Assembly: GCA_003221515.1 (NCBI GenBank)
Contig: QHSI01000103.1
Coordinates: 1-64,000 of the forward strand
Direction of reading: 5' to 3'
DNA length: 64,000 nucleotides
From: Candidatus Rokuibacteriota bacterium
Lineage (GTDB): Bacteria; Methylomirabilota; Methylomirabilia; Rokubacteriales; CSP1-6
This document shows, piece by piece, positions 44,368-51,182 of the stretch (positions are counted from its first letter, which is position 1; each line of letters starts with the position of its first letter). Below the pieces are notes generated by a model that saw nothing but the letters and a program-made list of their open reading frames with translations, was not told the DNA's origin and ran no database searches. The position numbers and the translations under genes are program-made.

Positions 44368-45405
44368 TCAGCCTCCCCCCCGGGGGCGTTTCGCGCGCTC
44401 CCCGTTCAATTTCTGGCGCAGAGTCTTGTAGCTGATCTTGAGCAGCCGGGCCGCCGCCGCGCGGTTGCCGCCCACGCGCGCGAGCGCGTCGCGCAACGCC
44501 GCCTGCTCGGCGGCGCGGGCCGCTCGGCGACCCACTTCACGGAGACCGACCTCGTCGATCGACGTCGGCTTCTGCTTGCCGTTGCCGCCGCCTCGCGCGC
44601 GCAGCCGCGACTGCAGCTCTTCCTTCACGTGCGCGTCATCACCGAGGACGATCCAGCGCTTCACGAGGCTTTGCAGCTCGCGGACGTTGCCCGGCCAGTC
44701 GTAGGCGAAGAGCAATTCCAGGATTTCGCTCGAGAGCTTCGGCTGCGGTCGGTTGAACTCGCCGGCGAACCGGACCCGGAAGTGGTCGGCGAGGAGCGGG
44801 ATCTCCTCGCGCCGCTCGCGCAAAGGTGGCACCACGATGGTGACGACGCCAAGCAGGCGAGAGAGATCCTCGCCGTACGCGTGGGCGACCGCCATCGCCT
44901 TGAGGTCGCGGACCGTGGTCGCGAGCAGCCGAACGCCGGTGCTGATCAGCTCGTGCCCCCCGGCGCGGAAGAACTGACCGTTCCGTAAGAGATGGACGAT
45001 GCGGGCCTGCAAAACCGGGGGGATGTCGGCGATCTCGTCGAGAAGCAGCGTGCCTCCGTCGGCGAGGTCGAGTTTCCCGGACTGGCGGATCGGCGTGTCG
45101 GCGGGTGCTTCACCCTCGAAGCCGAAGATTTCGGATTCGAGGAGGTCGCCCGGCAGGGAGGCGCAGTTGACCCGCTGCCAGGGCTTGCCGGATCGGCCGG
45201 ACAGGTAGTGGATGGCCTGCGCCACCAGCTCTTTGCCCGTGCCCGGCTCGCCCTGGATCAGGACAGGACCGTCGGTGTCGGCGACGCGCTTCACGAGCGC
45301 TTCGACCGCCTTCATGCGCACGCTGCGCCGGAACAGTCCCTCGTACTGGGAGAAGAAGAGGATGCCCTGGCTCACGAACTCTGAATCGAGCAAGGCCAGT
45401 ACCAA
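44368..45405 (-). CDS. NtrC-family AAA+ protein lacking the GAFTGA loop
   Basis: 345 aa from TTG 45405; GTG 45375 is an alternative. There is no receiver domain, only a short leader (FFSQYEGLF). Walker A is GEPGTGKE (52-59), Walker B TLLLDEIADI, and YDWPGNVRELQSLV and a Fis-type helix-turn-helix (NRAAAARLLKISYKTLRQKL) are present. In the place of the sigma-54 contact motif GAFTGA the sequence reads EAPADT (99-104) with loop length kept. This predicts ATPase and DNA-binding activity without normal sigma-54 activation, so it may be a repressor or a modulator of the next activator. Confidence 0.85.
   Translation of the reverse strand: MVLALLDSEFVSQGILFFSQYEGLFRRSVRMKAVEALVKRVADTDGPVLIQGEPGTGKELVAQAIHYLSGRSGKPWQRVNCASLPGDLLESEIFGFEGEAPADTPIRQSGKLDLADGGTLLLDEIADIPPVLQARIVHLLRNGQFFRAGGHELISTGVRLLATTVRDLKAMAVAHAYGEDLSRLLGVVTIVVPPLRERREEIPLLADHFRVRFAGEFNRPQPKLSSEILELLFAYDWPGNVRELQSLVKRWIVLGDDAHVKEELQSRLRARGGGNGKQKPTSIDEVGLREVGRRAARAAEQAALRDALARVGGNRAAAARLLKISYKTLRQKLNGERAKRPRGGG
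45389..45404 (-). promoter_or_regulatory. Candidate -24/-12 (sigma-54) element at the start of the GAFTGA-less AAA+ gene
   Basis: On the - strand TGGTACTGGCCTTGCT matches TGGCAC-N5-TTGCW with the exact GG-N10-GC spacing and one substitution in each half or fewer. The predicted start near 45378 falls inside the longest frame of the gene and 3 nt before the alternative GTG 45375. If real, the protein would start at 45375 or 45315. Confidence 0.35.
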
Positions 45406-45540
45406 GGGGTACTGCGTTTCCCAAGCCCTCGGTTCCCTTGCATATTTTGCGGCGTGGCAGCATTTGCGTGGTTGGACGGGATAGGCCTGGATTTACCAAC
45501 GTCGACGGTCACCGCTCGCGTCCGGCGTCTGAGAAACGAT

Positions 45541-45580
45541 CTAAATTGGTTAGTTGAGTGCTATTCGATATAGGTCAACT
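45541..45580. promoter_or_regulatory. Two dyads upstream of the prsT -24/-12 promoter (possible enhancer sites)
   Basis: CTAA-ATTGG-TTAG (45541-45553) and AGTTGA-N17-TCAACT (45552-45557 with 45575-45580) are short inverted repeats in an AT-richer stretch. They lie about 85-125 bp upstream of the predicted sigma-54 start at 45666, the usual distance of upstream activator sites. Which of the three AAA+ regulators binds here cannot be told. Confidence 0.35.
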
Positions 45581-45639
45581 TCACCGATCAGATTCTGAAC
45601 ACCCGGAAGAGGACTTCCGACCGGAAACCGGGTGGAGCT

Positions 45640-45655
45640 TGGCATTCCAATTGCC
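45640..45655 (+). promoter_or_regulatory. -24/-12 (sigma-54) promoter of the PrsT-like gene
   Basis: TGGCATTCCAATTGCC keeps TGGCA, TTGC and the GG-N10-GC spacing of the sigma-54 consensus. The -12 base is 45654, so transcription should begin near 45666, 36 nt before ATG 45702. A GAGAGGA ribosome site at about 45689 fits that start codon. A longer in-frame N-terminus beginning at 45558 would lie upstream of the transcript and is rejected. Confidence 0.65.
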
Positions 45656-45701
45656 GAGACGTGGGAGCCGAAGTATGTCGTGTGACGCGAGAGGACGATT
45701 G

Positions 45702-48700
45702 ATGAGGACGCGCGGCCGCCTCGAGGTGTGCGTGCTGATCGCCCTGCTGCTCGGGGCCTGCGCGCAGGACCCGAACGTGAAGAAGCAGCAATATCTGGAG
45801 CGTGGGCTCGCGTACCAGAAAGAGGCCAAGTACAACGAGGCGATCCTCCAGCTGAAGAACGCCCTCCAGATCGATCCGAAGTTCGCGCCTGCGCTCCACG
45901 CGATCGGCCGGGCGTATCGAGCCAAGTCCTGGAGCGTCGATGCCATGCGAGAGCTCCAGCGCGCAGTCGAGCTCGAGCCTGACAACCTCGAGGCGCGCGC
46001 CGACCTCGCGCAGGCTTATCTCGACCTCGACGGATGGAACGCCGCCCTCAAGCAGGCCGACGCGATCGGGGCGAGAGTCCCCGAGACCGCCGCCGAGCTC
46101 TACGTGAGAGCGGTCGCGCTCAACGGCAAGGGCGACGCCCAGCAGGCGGTCACGCTCTTGTCCAAGGGGCTGGCCCTCGGCTCCGGCACGCCTGAGCTCA
46201 AGCGGGCTCTCGGCGACTCGCTCGCGACCCTCGGTCGCCCGAGCGAGGCCGAAAAGGCCTACCGCGACGCGCTCGCGCAGAGGCCAAAATATCCGGACGC
46301 GCTCATCGGGCTCTCTGCGCTGCTGCTCCGCCAGGGCCAGCGCGACGCGGCGCTCGAGCTGGTGACCCAGGCCAAGGCGGTGGCGCCGCAGAGCCCCAAG
46401 GTCGCCATGGCGTCCAGCGAGATCCACGCCCGGGACGGCAAGCTCGCCGACGCGATCAAGGACCTCGAGACGCTTCCCCGTCAGGCGTGGTCGCCGCGTG
46501 TCCTGGTGGTCCTTGGTGGGTACTACATCCGCGCTGGGGAGCACGAGAAGGCGGTCCTGACCCTGCGGCCGCTCACCCAGTCGTTGCCGGACGCGCTGGT
46601 CGTGCGATACCTCCTCGGGCACGCCTCCCTCGGGCGCAACCGCGTGGACGACGCCGTCGCCGACTTTCAGGCCATCGTCACCCGTGCTCCCGACAACCCG
46701 CTCTTCCGCTACAGCCTTGGGAGCGCGTATCTGGCCGGAGGCCGCGCCCGCGAGGCGCTCCGCGAGTTCGCCGCGATCGCCAAACCGATGGAGAAGGTCG
46801 GTGAATTCCATTTACAAGTATCGCGGGCGCACCTCCGGCTCGGCGACTTCGACCGGGCGGTCAAGTCGGCCCGGATCGCCACGGGGCTCATGCCCCAGAG
46901 TGCCCAGCCCTACGGAGTGCTGGGGGCGATCTACCTCGCGCGCGGCGACCTCAAGCGCGCCGAGGACACGTACGCGAAGGCGGTCGAGGTCGATCCGAGC
47001 TTCGCGCCCGGACGTGTGGCCCTCGGGAACGTGTACAACTTCGAGAAGAAGCCGGAGGAAGCGCTCGGAGAATACGAGAGCGCGCTCCAGGTGAACCCCA
47101 AGTACGTGCCCGCGCTACGGGCGAAGGTCGCCACGCTCGTCCGGGAGAACCGGACCGACGAGGCGCTCGCGGCCCTGCAGGCGACGTTGAAAGGCGATCC
47201 GAAGAACCCGGAGCTGATCCTGATGCTGGCCACGCTCCATGACAAGAAGGGCGACAAGAAGAAGGCCGAGGAGGAGCTGAAGCACGCGATCGCCGTGGAC
47301 GAGAAGTACACGCCGGCGCGCTTCGCGCTGGCCCGACTGCTGCTGGCCGGCAAACGCGAGGGTGACGCGGTCGCCCAGCTCCAGCGCATCCTGACCGATC
47401 GGCCGACCGACGTCGCCGCCGCGCTCACGTTGGCGAGCGTGCACGCGGCGCAGGTGCGGTTCGACCAGGCGATCGCCGTCCTCGAGCCGGCGATCAAGGC
47501 GACCCCGACCGCGCGCGAGCTGAGCCTGGCGCTGGGGCACCTCTACATCCAGCGCGGCCGATCCGACGACGCGGTCCGGTTGCTCTCGCCGGTGGTGTCC
47601 GCTGATCCTAGCTCGCTGCAGCCGCGCCTCCTCCTCGGCCTGGCCTACCTCGGCAAGTACGACACGGTGGAAGCGATCAAGCACTTCGACCAGGTGATCC
47701 AGATCAATCCGACGATCGCGGCCGGCCACTACTATCGCGCGCGCGCCTTGCTCGCGCGCGGCGACCTGGACGGCGCCCGGCGCTCGTATCAGCAGGCGCT
47801 CGAGCTCGCGCCCGACTCGAAGGGAATCCGCGTCGAGCTGGCGGCGGTCTCCGGCCAGAAGCCCGACGACGCGCTGCTCGCCGCGCAGATCGGCGAGCTC
47901 AAGGCGGCGCTCGAGAAGGAGCCGAGCAACGTCGCCGCCCGCAACGCGCTGGCGCGCGCGTACGTGACGCGCAACCAGCGAGCGGAAGCCGAGATGGAGT
48001 ACCGGCGAATCCTCGAGGTCGCGCCGACGTTCGTTCCAGCCAACCTCGCGATGGGCCTGTTGCGTCTTCAAGACAAGAAAGTCGAGGAGGCGGCCGACTA
48101 CTTCAAGGAGGTCGTGCGCGTGGAGCCTCAGAACCTCCAGGCGAACCTGCGGCTCGGCGACTACTACCAGCGCAAGGGCAACGTCGAGGCGGCGATCCAG
48201 CACCTCGATCGGGCCAACCGGGTGAGCCCTCCGAACGCTGATCTGAAGCTACGGCTGGCCGGCCTGAACGCTCAGGCCGGGCGATTCGACGAGGGGCTGT
48301 CGCTCGCCAAGGACGTCGCCGCGAGCCAGCCCAAGCTGGCGGCCGCGCACTACCTCATCGGCCAGCTCCACCTCCAGCGCGGCAACCTCCAGCCGGCGAC
48401 CGACGCCCTGAACACCGTGATTGGCCTACAGCCCTCTCACGCGCCCGCCTACTTCCTACTCGGGAACGTGTACGAGCGGAAGGGCGAGGTCGACCGAGCC
48501 ATCGCCTCGTATCGGAAGGCCCAGAGCCTGAATCCCAAAGATCCGGCGGTGCTCAACAACCTCGCCTGGATCTACGCGGCGCGGACGCAGAACCTCTCGG
48601 AGGCGCTGACGCTGGCGCTCAACGCTCAGGAAGCCGCGCCCAATTCCCCGTCGGTCCTCGATACCGTCGGATTCGTCTACTACCAGCGCAAGGAGTACGC

Positions 48701-48902
48701 GAAGGCCGAGCCGGTTCTCAAGCGGGCCGCCGAGCTCGGCGCGCGAATCGCGCCGGTCCACCATCACTTGGGGATGACGTACTACCAGCTCGGGAAGAAC
48801 GAGGACGCGATCGCGTCGTTGAAGCGCTCGCTCCAGCTGGACGAGACGTCGGCCGACGCCGCCGAGGCGCGCCGCGTGCTGCGCCAGCTGGGCGCGTCCT
48901 AG
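45702..48902 (+). CDS. prsT: Giant TPR lipoprotein, PrsT-like (XrtA/PEP-CTERM system)
   Basis: 1066 aa from ATG 45702. The N-terminus is a lipoprotein signal: MRTRGRLEVCVLIALLLGAC (lipobox LGAC, Cys20). The rest is an unbroken array of more than 20 tetratricopeptide repeats, seen as recurring units such as YNEAILQLKNALQIDPKFAP, AEDTYAKAVEVDPSFAPG and VDRAIASYRKAQSLNPKDP. This is the layout of the PEP-CTERM TPR lipoprotein family, somewhat longer than usual. It probably acts as a periplasmic or outer-membrane scaffold for glycan export or protein sorting. Its stop overlaps the stop of the opposing small gene (CTAG at 48899-48902). Confidence 0.88.
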   Translation: MRTRGRLEVCVLIALLLGACAQDPNVKKQQYLERGLAYQKEAKYNEAILQLKNALQIDPKFAPALHAIGRAYRAKSWSVDAMRELQRAVELEPDNLEARADLAQAYLDLDGWNAALKQADAIGARVPETAAELYVRAVALNGKGDAQQAVTLLSKGLALGSGTPELKRALGDSLATLGRPSEAEKAYRDALAQRPKYPDALIGLSALLLRQGQRDAALELVTQAKAVAPQSPKVAMASSEIHARDGKLADAIKDLETLPRQAWSPRVLVVLGGYYIRAGEHEKAVLTLRPLTQSLPDALVVRYLLGHASLGRNRVDDAVADFQAIVTRAPDNPLFRYSLGSAYLAGGRAREALREFAAIAKPMEKVGEFHLQVSRAHLRLGDFDRAVKSARIATGLMPQSAQPYGVLGAIYLARGDLKRAEDTYAKAVEVDPSFAPGRVALGNVYNFEKKPEEALGEYESALQVNPKYVPALRAKVATLVRENRTDEALAALQATLKGDPKNPELILMLATLHDKKGDKKKAEEELKHAIAVDEKYTPARFALARLLLAGKREGDAVAQLQRILTDRPTDVAAALTLASVHAAQVRFDQAIAVLEPAIKATPTARELSLALGHLYIQRGRSDDAVRLLSPVVSADPSSLQPRLLLGLAYLGKYDTVEAIKHFDQVIQINPTIAAGHYYRARALLARGDLDGARRSYQQALELAPDSKGIRVELAAVSGQKPDDALLAAQIGELKAALEKEPSNVAARNALARAYVTRNQRAEAEMEYRRILEVAPTFVPANLAMGLLRLQDKKVEEAADYFKEVVRVEPQNLQANLRLGDYYQRKGNVEAAIQHLDRANRVSPPNADLKLRLAGLNAQAGRFDEGLSLAKDVAASQPKLAAAHYLIGQLHLQRGNLQPATDALNTVIGLQPSHAPAYFLLGNVYERKGEVDRAIASYRKAQSLNPKDPAVLNNLAWIYAARTQNLSEALTLALNAQEAAPNSPSVLDTVGFVYYQRKEYAKAEPVLKRAAELGARIAPVHHHLGMTYYQLGKNEDAIASLKRSLQLDETSADAAEARRVLRQLGAS

Positions 48903-49165
48903 GCCGGGGGAAGCGTATCGTCGTCGGGAATCGTCAGGATCACGTGAGAGCGGAGCTGAAGCTCGAGATCGAGCTCGCGCCGCGTCCGCCGGTCGCCTCG
49001 CCGGCGATCGCCCTCCGCGTATCCGGAGCCGTCCATCCGACCTCGGCGCTCTCCGTGCCGGCGATCGAGGATGAATTCGACGTTTCCATCGTCCCGAAAC
49101 CGTTCGACCAGATACTCGTAGAGTCGCGCATCGTGGCGCGAGACCAGGAACAAGTGTCGAGCCAT
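48899..49165 (-). CDS. Small Arg/Asp-rich protein, family A
   Basis: 88 aa from ATG 49165, preceded by a strong GGGGGA ribosome site. The order is a beta strand (RHLFLVSRHDARLYEYLVERF), then VEFILDRRHGERRGR, then EGDRRRGDRRTRRELDLELQLRSHVILTI, shown in parts. The DRR-x-x-ERR / DRRxxDRR pattern is striking. It has a paralogue 171 bp away on the other strand. A -24/-12 promoter (49232-49247) precedes it, which ties it to the sigma-54 regulators next door. Function unknown; charge pattern suggests nucleic-acid or polyanion contact. Confidence 0.75.
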   Translation of the reverse strand: MARHLFLVSRHDARLYEYLVERFRDDGNVEFILDRRHGERRGRMDGSGYAEGDRRRGDRRTRRELDLELQLRSHVILTIPDDDTLPPA

Positions 49166-49231
49166 GGATCCCCCGGACACACGCCTGACGTGAGGTTCCG
49201 TGCTTGCGTGGTGCATTGAACTCTCAGCGGG

Positions 49232-49247
49232 AGCATTCGCGGTGCCA
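49232..49247 (-). promoter_or_regulatory. -24/-12 (sigma-54) promoter of the small DRR protein gene
   Basis: On the - strand TGGCACCGCGAATGCT matches TGGCAC and TGCW of the consensus with exact GG-N10-GC spacing. The predicted start is near 49221, giving a 56-nt leader to ATG 49165. An AACATGTT palindrome lies just upstream (49254-49261). Confidence 0.6.
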
Positions 49248-49336
49248 TTCCAGAACATGTTGAAACCCCGTGCGCTTTCTCGAGGGCCCGGCGAGGGCCA
49301 TGGGCGAATTGGAAAGTTTTCCGACGGGGGAGTCTG

Positions 49337-49558
49337 ATGCTGCGGGTCATCGTCGTGGTCGCGCGCGACCGTCCCGAGCTGCTCAGCTATTTCGAAACCG
49401 TCTTCGCCGGCATGCCCGACATCAAGGTGCTCCTGGACCGCCGCCTCGCGCCGCCGGGAGCGGATCCGGCCGCGCCGCCCGCGCCGGGACGTCGCGAACG
49501 GCGTGACGTCTACGACGAGCTCCAGCAGCGCGGCTTCGTGATGATCCGCCTGTGGTGA
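49337..49558 (+). CDS. Small Arg/Asp-rich protein, family A paralogue
   Basis: 73 aa from ATG 49337 with GGGGGAG just upstream. It aligns with the opposing gene: RVIVVVARDRPELLSYFETVF against HLFLVSRHDARLYEYLVERF, then IKVLLDRR against VEFILDRR, a Pro/Ala-rich middle, RRERRDVYDELQQRGFVMIRL against RRTRRELDLELQLRSHVILTI. The two therefore share one fold, probably beta-alpha-beta with an arginine-rich hinge. No -24/-12 element was found upstream of this copy. Confidence 0.72.
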   Translation: MLRVIVVVARDRPELLSYFETVFAGMPDIKVLLDRRLAPPGADPAAPPAPGRRERRDVYDELQQRGFVMIRLW

Positions 49559-49653
49559 CCGCCGCGTCGAAGCACGAAGCGGACCGTGAGCTCTTCTGGG
49601 GGCTGGCCCGGCGCGACCTCAAGGTGCGCGACACGCAGGCCGCCCGCCGCTAG
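49555..49653 (+). CDS. Possible 32-residue small ORF coupled to the previous gene
   Basis: GTG at 49555 overlaps the preceding TGA as GTGA and the frame runs to TAG 49651. The product (AASKHEADRELFWGLARRDL and a short Arg-rich end) is charged and plausibly one amphipathic helix. The overlap resembles coupled junctions elsewhere in the window, but the length is too small to be sure it is translated. Confidence 0.3.
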   Translation: MTAASKHEADRELFWGLARRDLKVRDTQAARR

Positions 49654-49701
49654 CCTCCGGGCGCTCCTTCGCCCGGCCCGTCGCAGCCGACACCGACTCG
49701 C

Positions 49702-49707
49702 TATAAT
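49702..49707 (+). promoter_or_regulatory. TATAAT -10 element upstream of fdrA
   Basis: A perfect TATAAT in GC-rich sequence, 35 bp before the GTG of fdrA; GCGGGGGAC serves as ribosome site. No convincing -35 is visible at 17 bp. Confidence 0.5.
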
Positions 49708-49742
49708 GCGACGATCGATACGACGGCGAGCGGGGGACTGGC

Positions 49743-51182
49743 GTGCACCTGTCGTGGAAGATCAGGCCGAATTCGTACTTCGATTCCATCGACCTCATGC
49801 GCGTCGCGGAGCAGACGCGACAGCTTGCGGGCGTGATCGAGGTCGCGGTCGTGATGGGAACGCCGACCGGCCGCGCGATGCTGGCCGAAGCGGCGATGTG
49901 GCCGGCGGAAGCGCCGGAGGGCACGCCCTCCGATCTGCTCGTCGCGGTGAGAGCGAGCGGCGAGGTGGTGGCCCGCCACGCTCTCGCTCGCGTAGACGAT
50001 CTGCTGAGCGCCGGCCGGGACGCGGGACCGGCGCGAGCGGCGCCAGCGCCGCGCACCACGGCGTCCGCCGCCCGCGGCGGCGCGGCGAACGTGGCGCTCG
50101 TCGCGGTGCCGGGCGACTACGCGGTCCTCGACGCCCATCAGGCGTTGTCGAGCGGTCTCCACGTGTTCCTTTTCAGCGACGGCGTATCGCTCGACGACGA
50201 GATCGCGCTGAAGCGCCGCGCGCGCGAGCGTGGCCTGCTGGTCATGGGCCCCGAGTGCGGCACCGCGATCATCAACGGTGTGGGCCTGGGCTTCGCGAAC
50301 CGCGTACGCCGCGGACCGATCGGGATCGTCGGCGCCTCCGGCACCGGCATCCAGGAGGTGACGAGCCTCGTCCACCGGCTCGGCGGCGGGGTCTCCCACG
50401 CGATCGGCACCGGAGGTCGCGATCTCCACGCCGCCGTCGGCGGCATCACCACGCTCCAGTCCCTCGCGCGCCTCGCCGCCGACGAGTCCACCCGCGCGCT
50501 GCTGATCGTGTCCAAGCCCGCGTCACCCGCCGTCGCCGACGTCGTGCTCAGGGCCGCGGTCGAGGCCAAGAAACCCGTGGTGGCCTGCCTGCTCGGCTAC
50601 GACGGACGGGTGCCGGGCGGCGTGCACGCGGTGACGACGCTGGAGGCGGCGGCGGCCACCGCGGTGAGCCTCGCCGGCGGGGCGGTCGTCGAGCTCGAGC
50701 GGCCCGCTGGGGTGACGAGGGGCGGCGCGCGCGGCGCGGTGCGCGGACTTTATGCGGGCGGCACGCTCTGCGACGAGGCGCGCCGCATCGTGGGCGGGGC
50801 CCCGCACGGCTTCGTGGACTTCGGCGCCGAGGAGTTCACGCGCGGGCGGCCGCACCCGATCATCGATCCGAGTCGCCGCAACACCGCGATCGTCGAGGCG
50901 GGGGATGATCCGACAGTCTCCGTGCTGCTGCTCGACCTGATCCTGGGCGACTGCGCGCATCCCGATCCAGCCGCCGCGGTCACGCCGGCGCTCGCGGAGG
51001 CCCGCGAGCGCGCGCGGCGCGGCGGCCGGACGCTGACCGTCGTCGCGCACGTCGTCGGGACCGACGACGACCCGCAGGGCCTCGGCCGGCAGGAGAAGAC
51101 GCTGCGCGACCTCGGCGCCCTCGTGTGCGCGAGCAACCGGCGGGCGGCCGAGACGGCGCGGGCGATCGCCGGAGGCGCCTGA
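49743..51182 (+). CDS. fdrA: FdrA-family acyl-CoA-synthetase-like protein
   Basis: 479 aa from GTG 49743, related to the succinyl-CoA ligase superfamily. The ligase-like blocks are VMGPECGTAIINGVGLGFAN, IGIVGASGTGIQEVTSLVHRLGGG in two parts (IGIVGASGTGIQEV, HRLGGGVSHAIGTGGRDL) and a C-terminal LGDCAHPDP with VVAHVVGTDDDPQGL. E. coli FdrA is about 555 aa, so this is a shorter version. Family knowledge: E. coli fdrA-ylbE-ylbF were reported as allFGH, subunits of oxamate carbamoyltransferase in ureide catabolism. Here it starts a four-gene set with ylbE, a molybdenum hydroxylase subunit and a ring-opening hydrolase. Confidence 0.85.
   Translation: MHLSWKIRPNSYFDSIDLMRVAEQTRQLAGVIEVAVVMGTPTGRAMLAEAAMWPAEAPEGTPSDLLVAVRASGEVVARHALARVDDLLSAGRDAGPARAAPAPRTTASAARGGAANVALVAVPGDYAVLDAHQALSSGLHVFLFSDGVSLDDEIALKRRARERGLLVMGPECGTAIINGVGLGFANRVRRGPIGIVGASGTGIQEVTSLVHRLGGGVSHAIGTGGRDLHAAVGGITTLQSLARLAADESTRALLIVSKPASPAVADVVLRAAVEAKKPVVACLLGYDGRVPGGVHAVTTLEAAAATAVSLAGGAVVELERPAGVTRGGARGAVRGLYAGGTLCDEARRIVGGAPHGFVDFGAEEFTRGRPHPIIDPSRRNTAIVEAGDDPTVSVLLLDLILGDCAHPDPAAAVTPALAEARERARRGGRTLTVVAHVVGTDDDPQGLGRQEKTLRDLGALVCASNRRAAETARAIAGGA

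Noticed and set aside
45558-45701. 48-codon upstream extension of the TPR lipoprotein
   Set aside because: It would begin upstream of the predicted sigma-54 transcript start and would bury the lipoprotein signal peptide inside the protein.
49586-50908. 440-codon + frame overlapping fdrA
   Set aside because: Composition is extreme in Arg and Gly, and it overlaps the well-supported fdrA frame.
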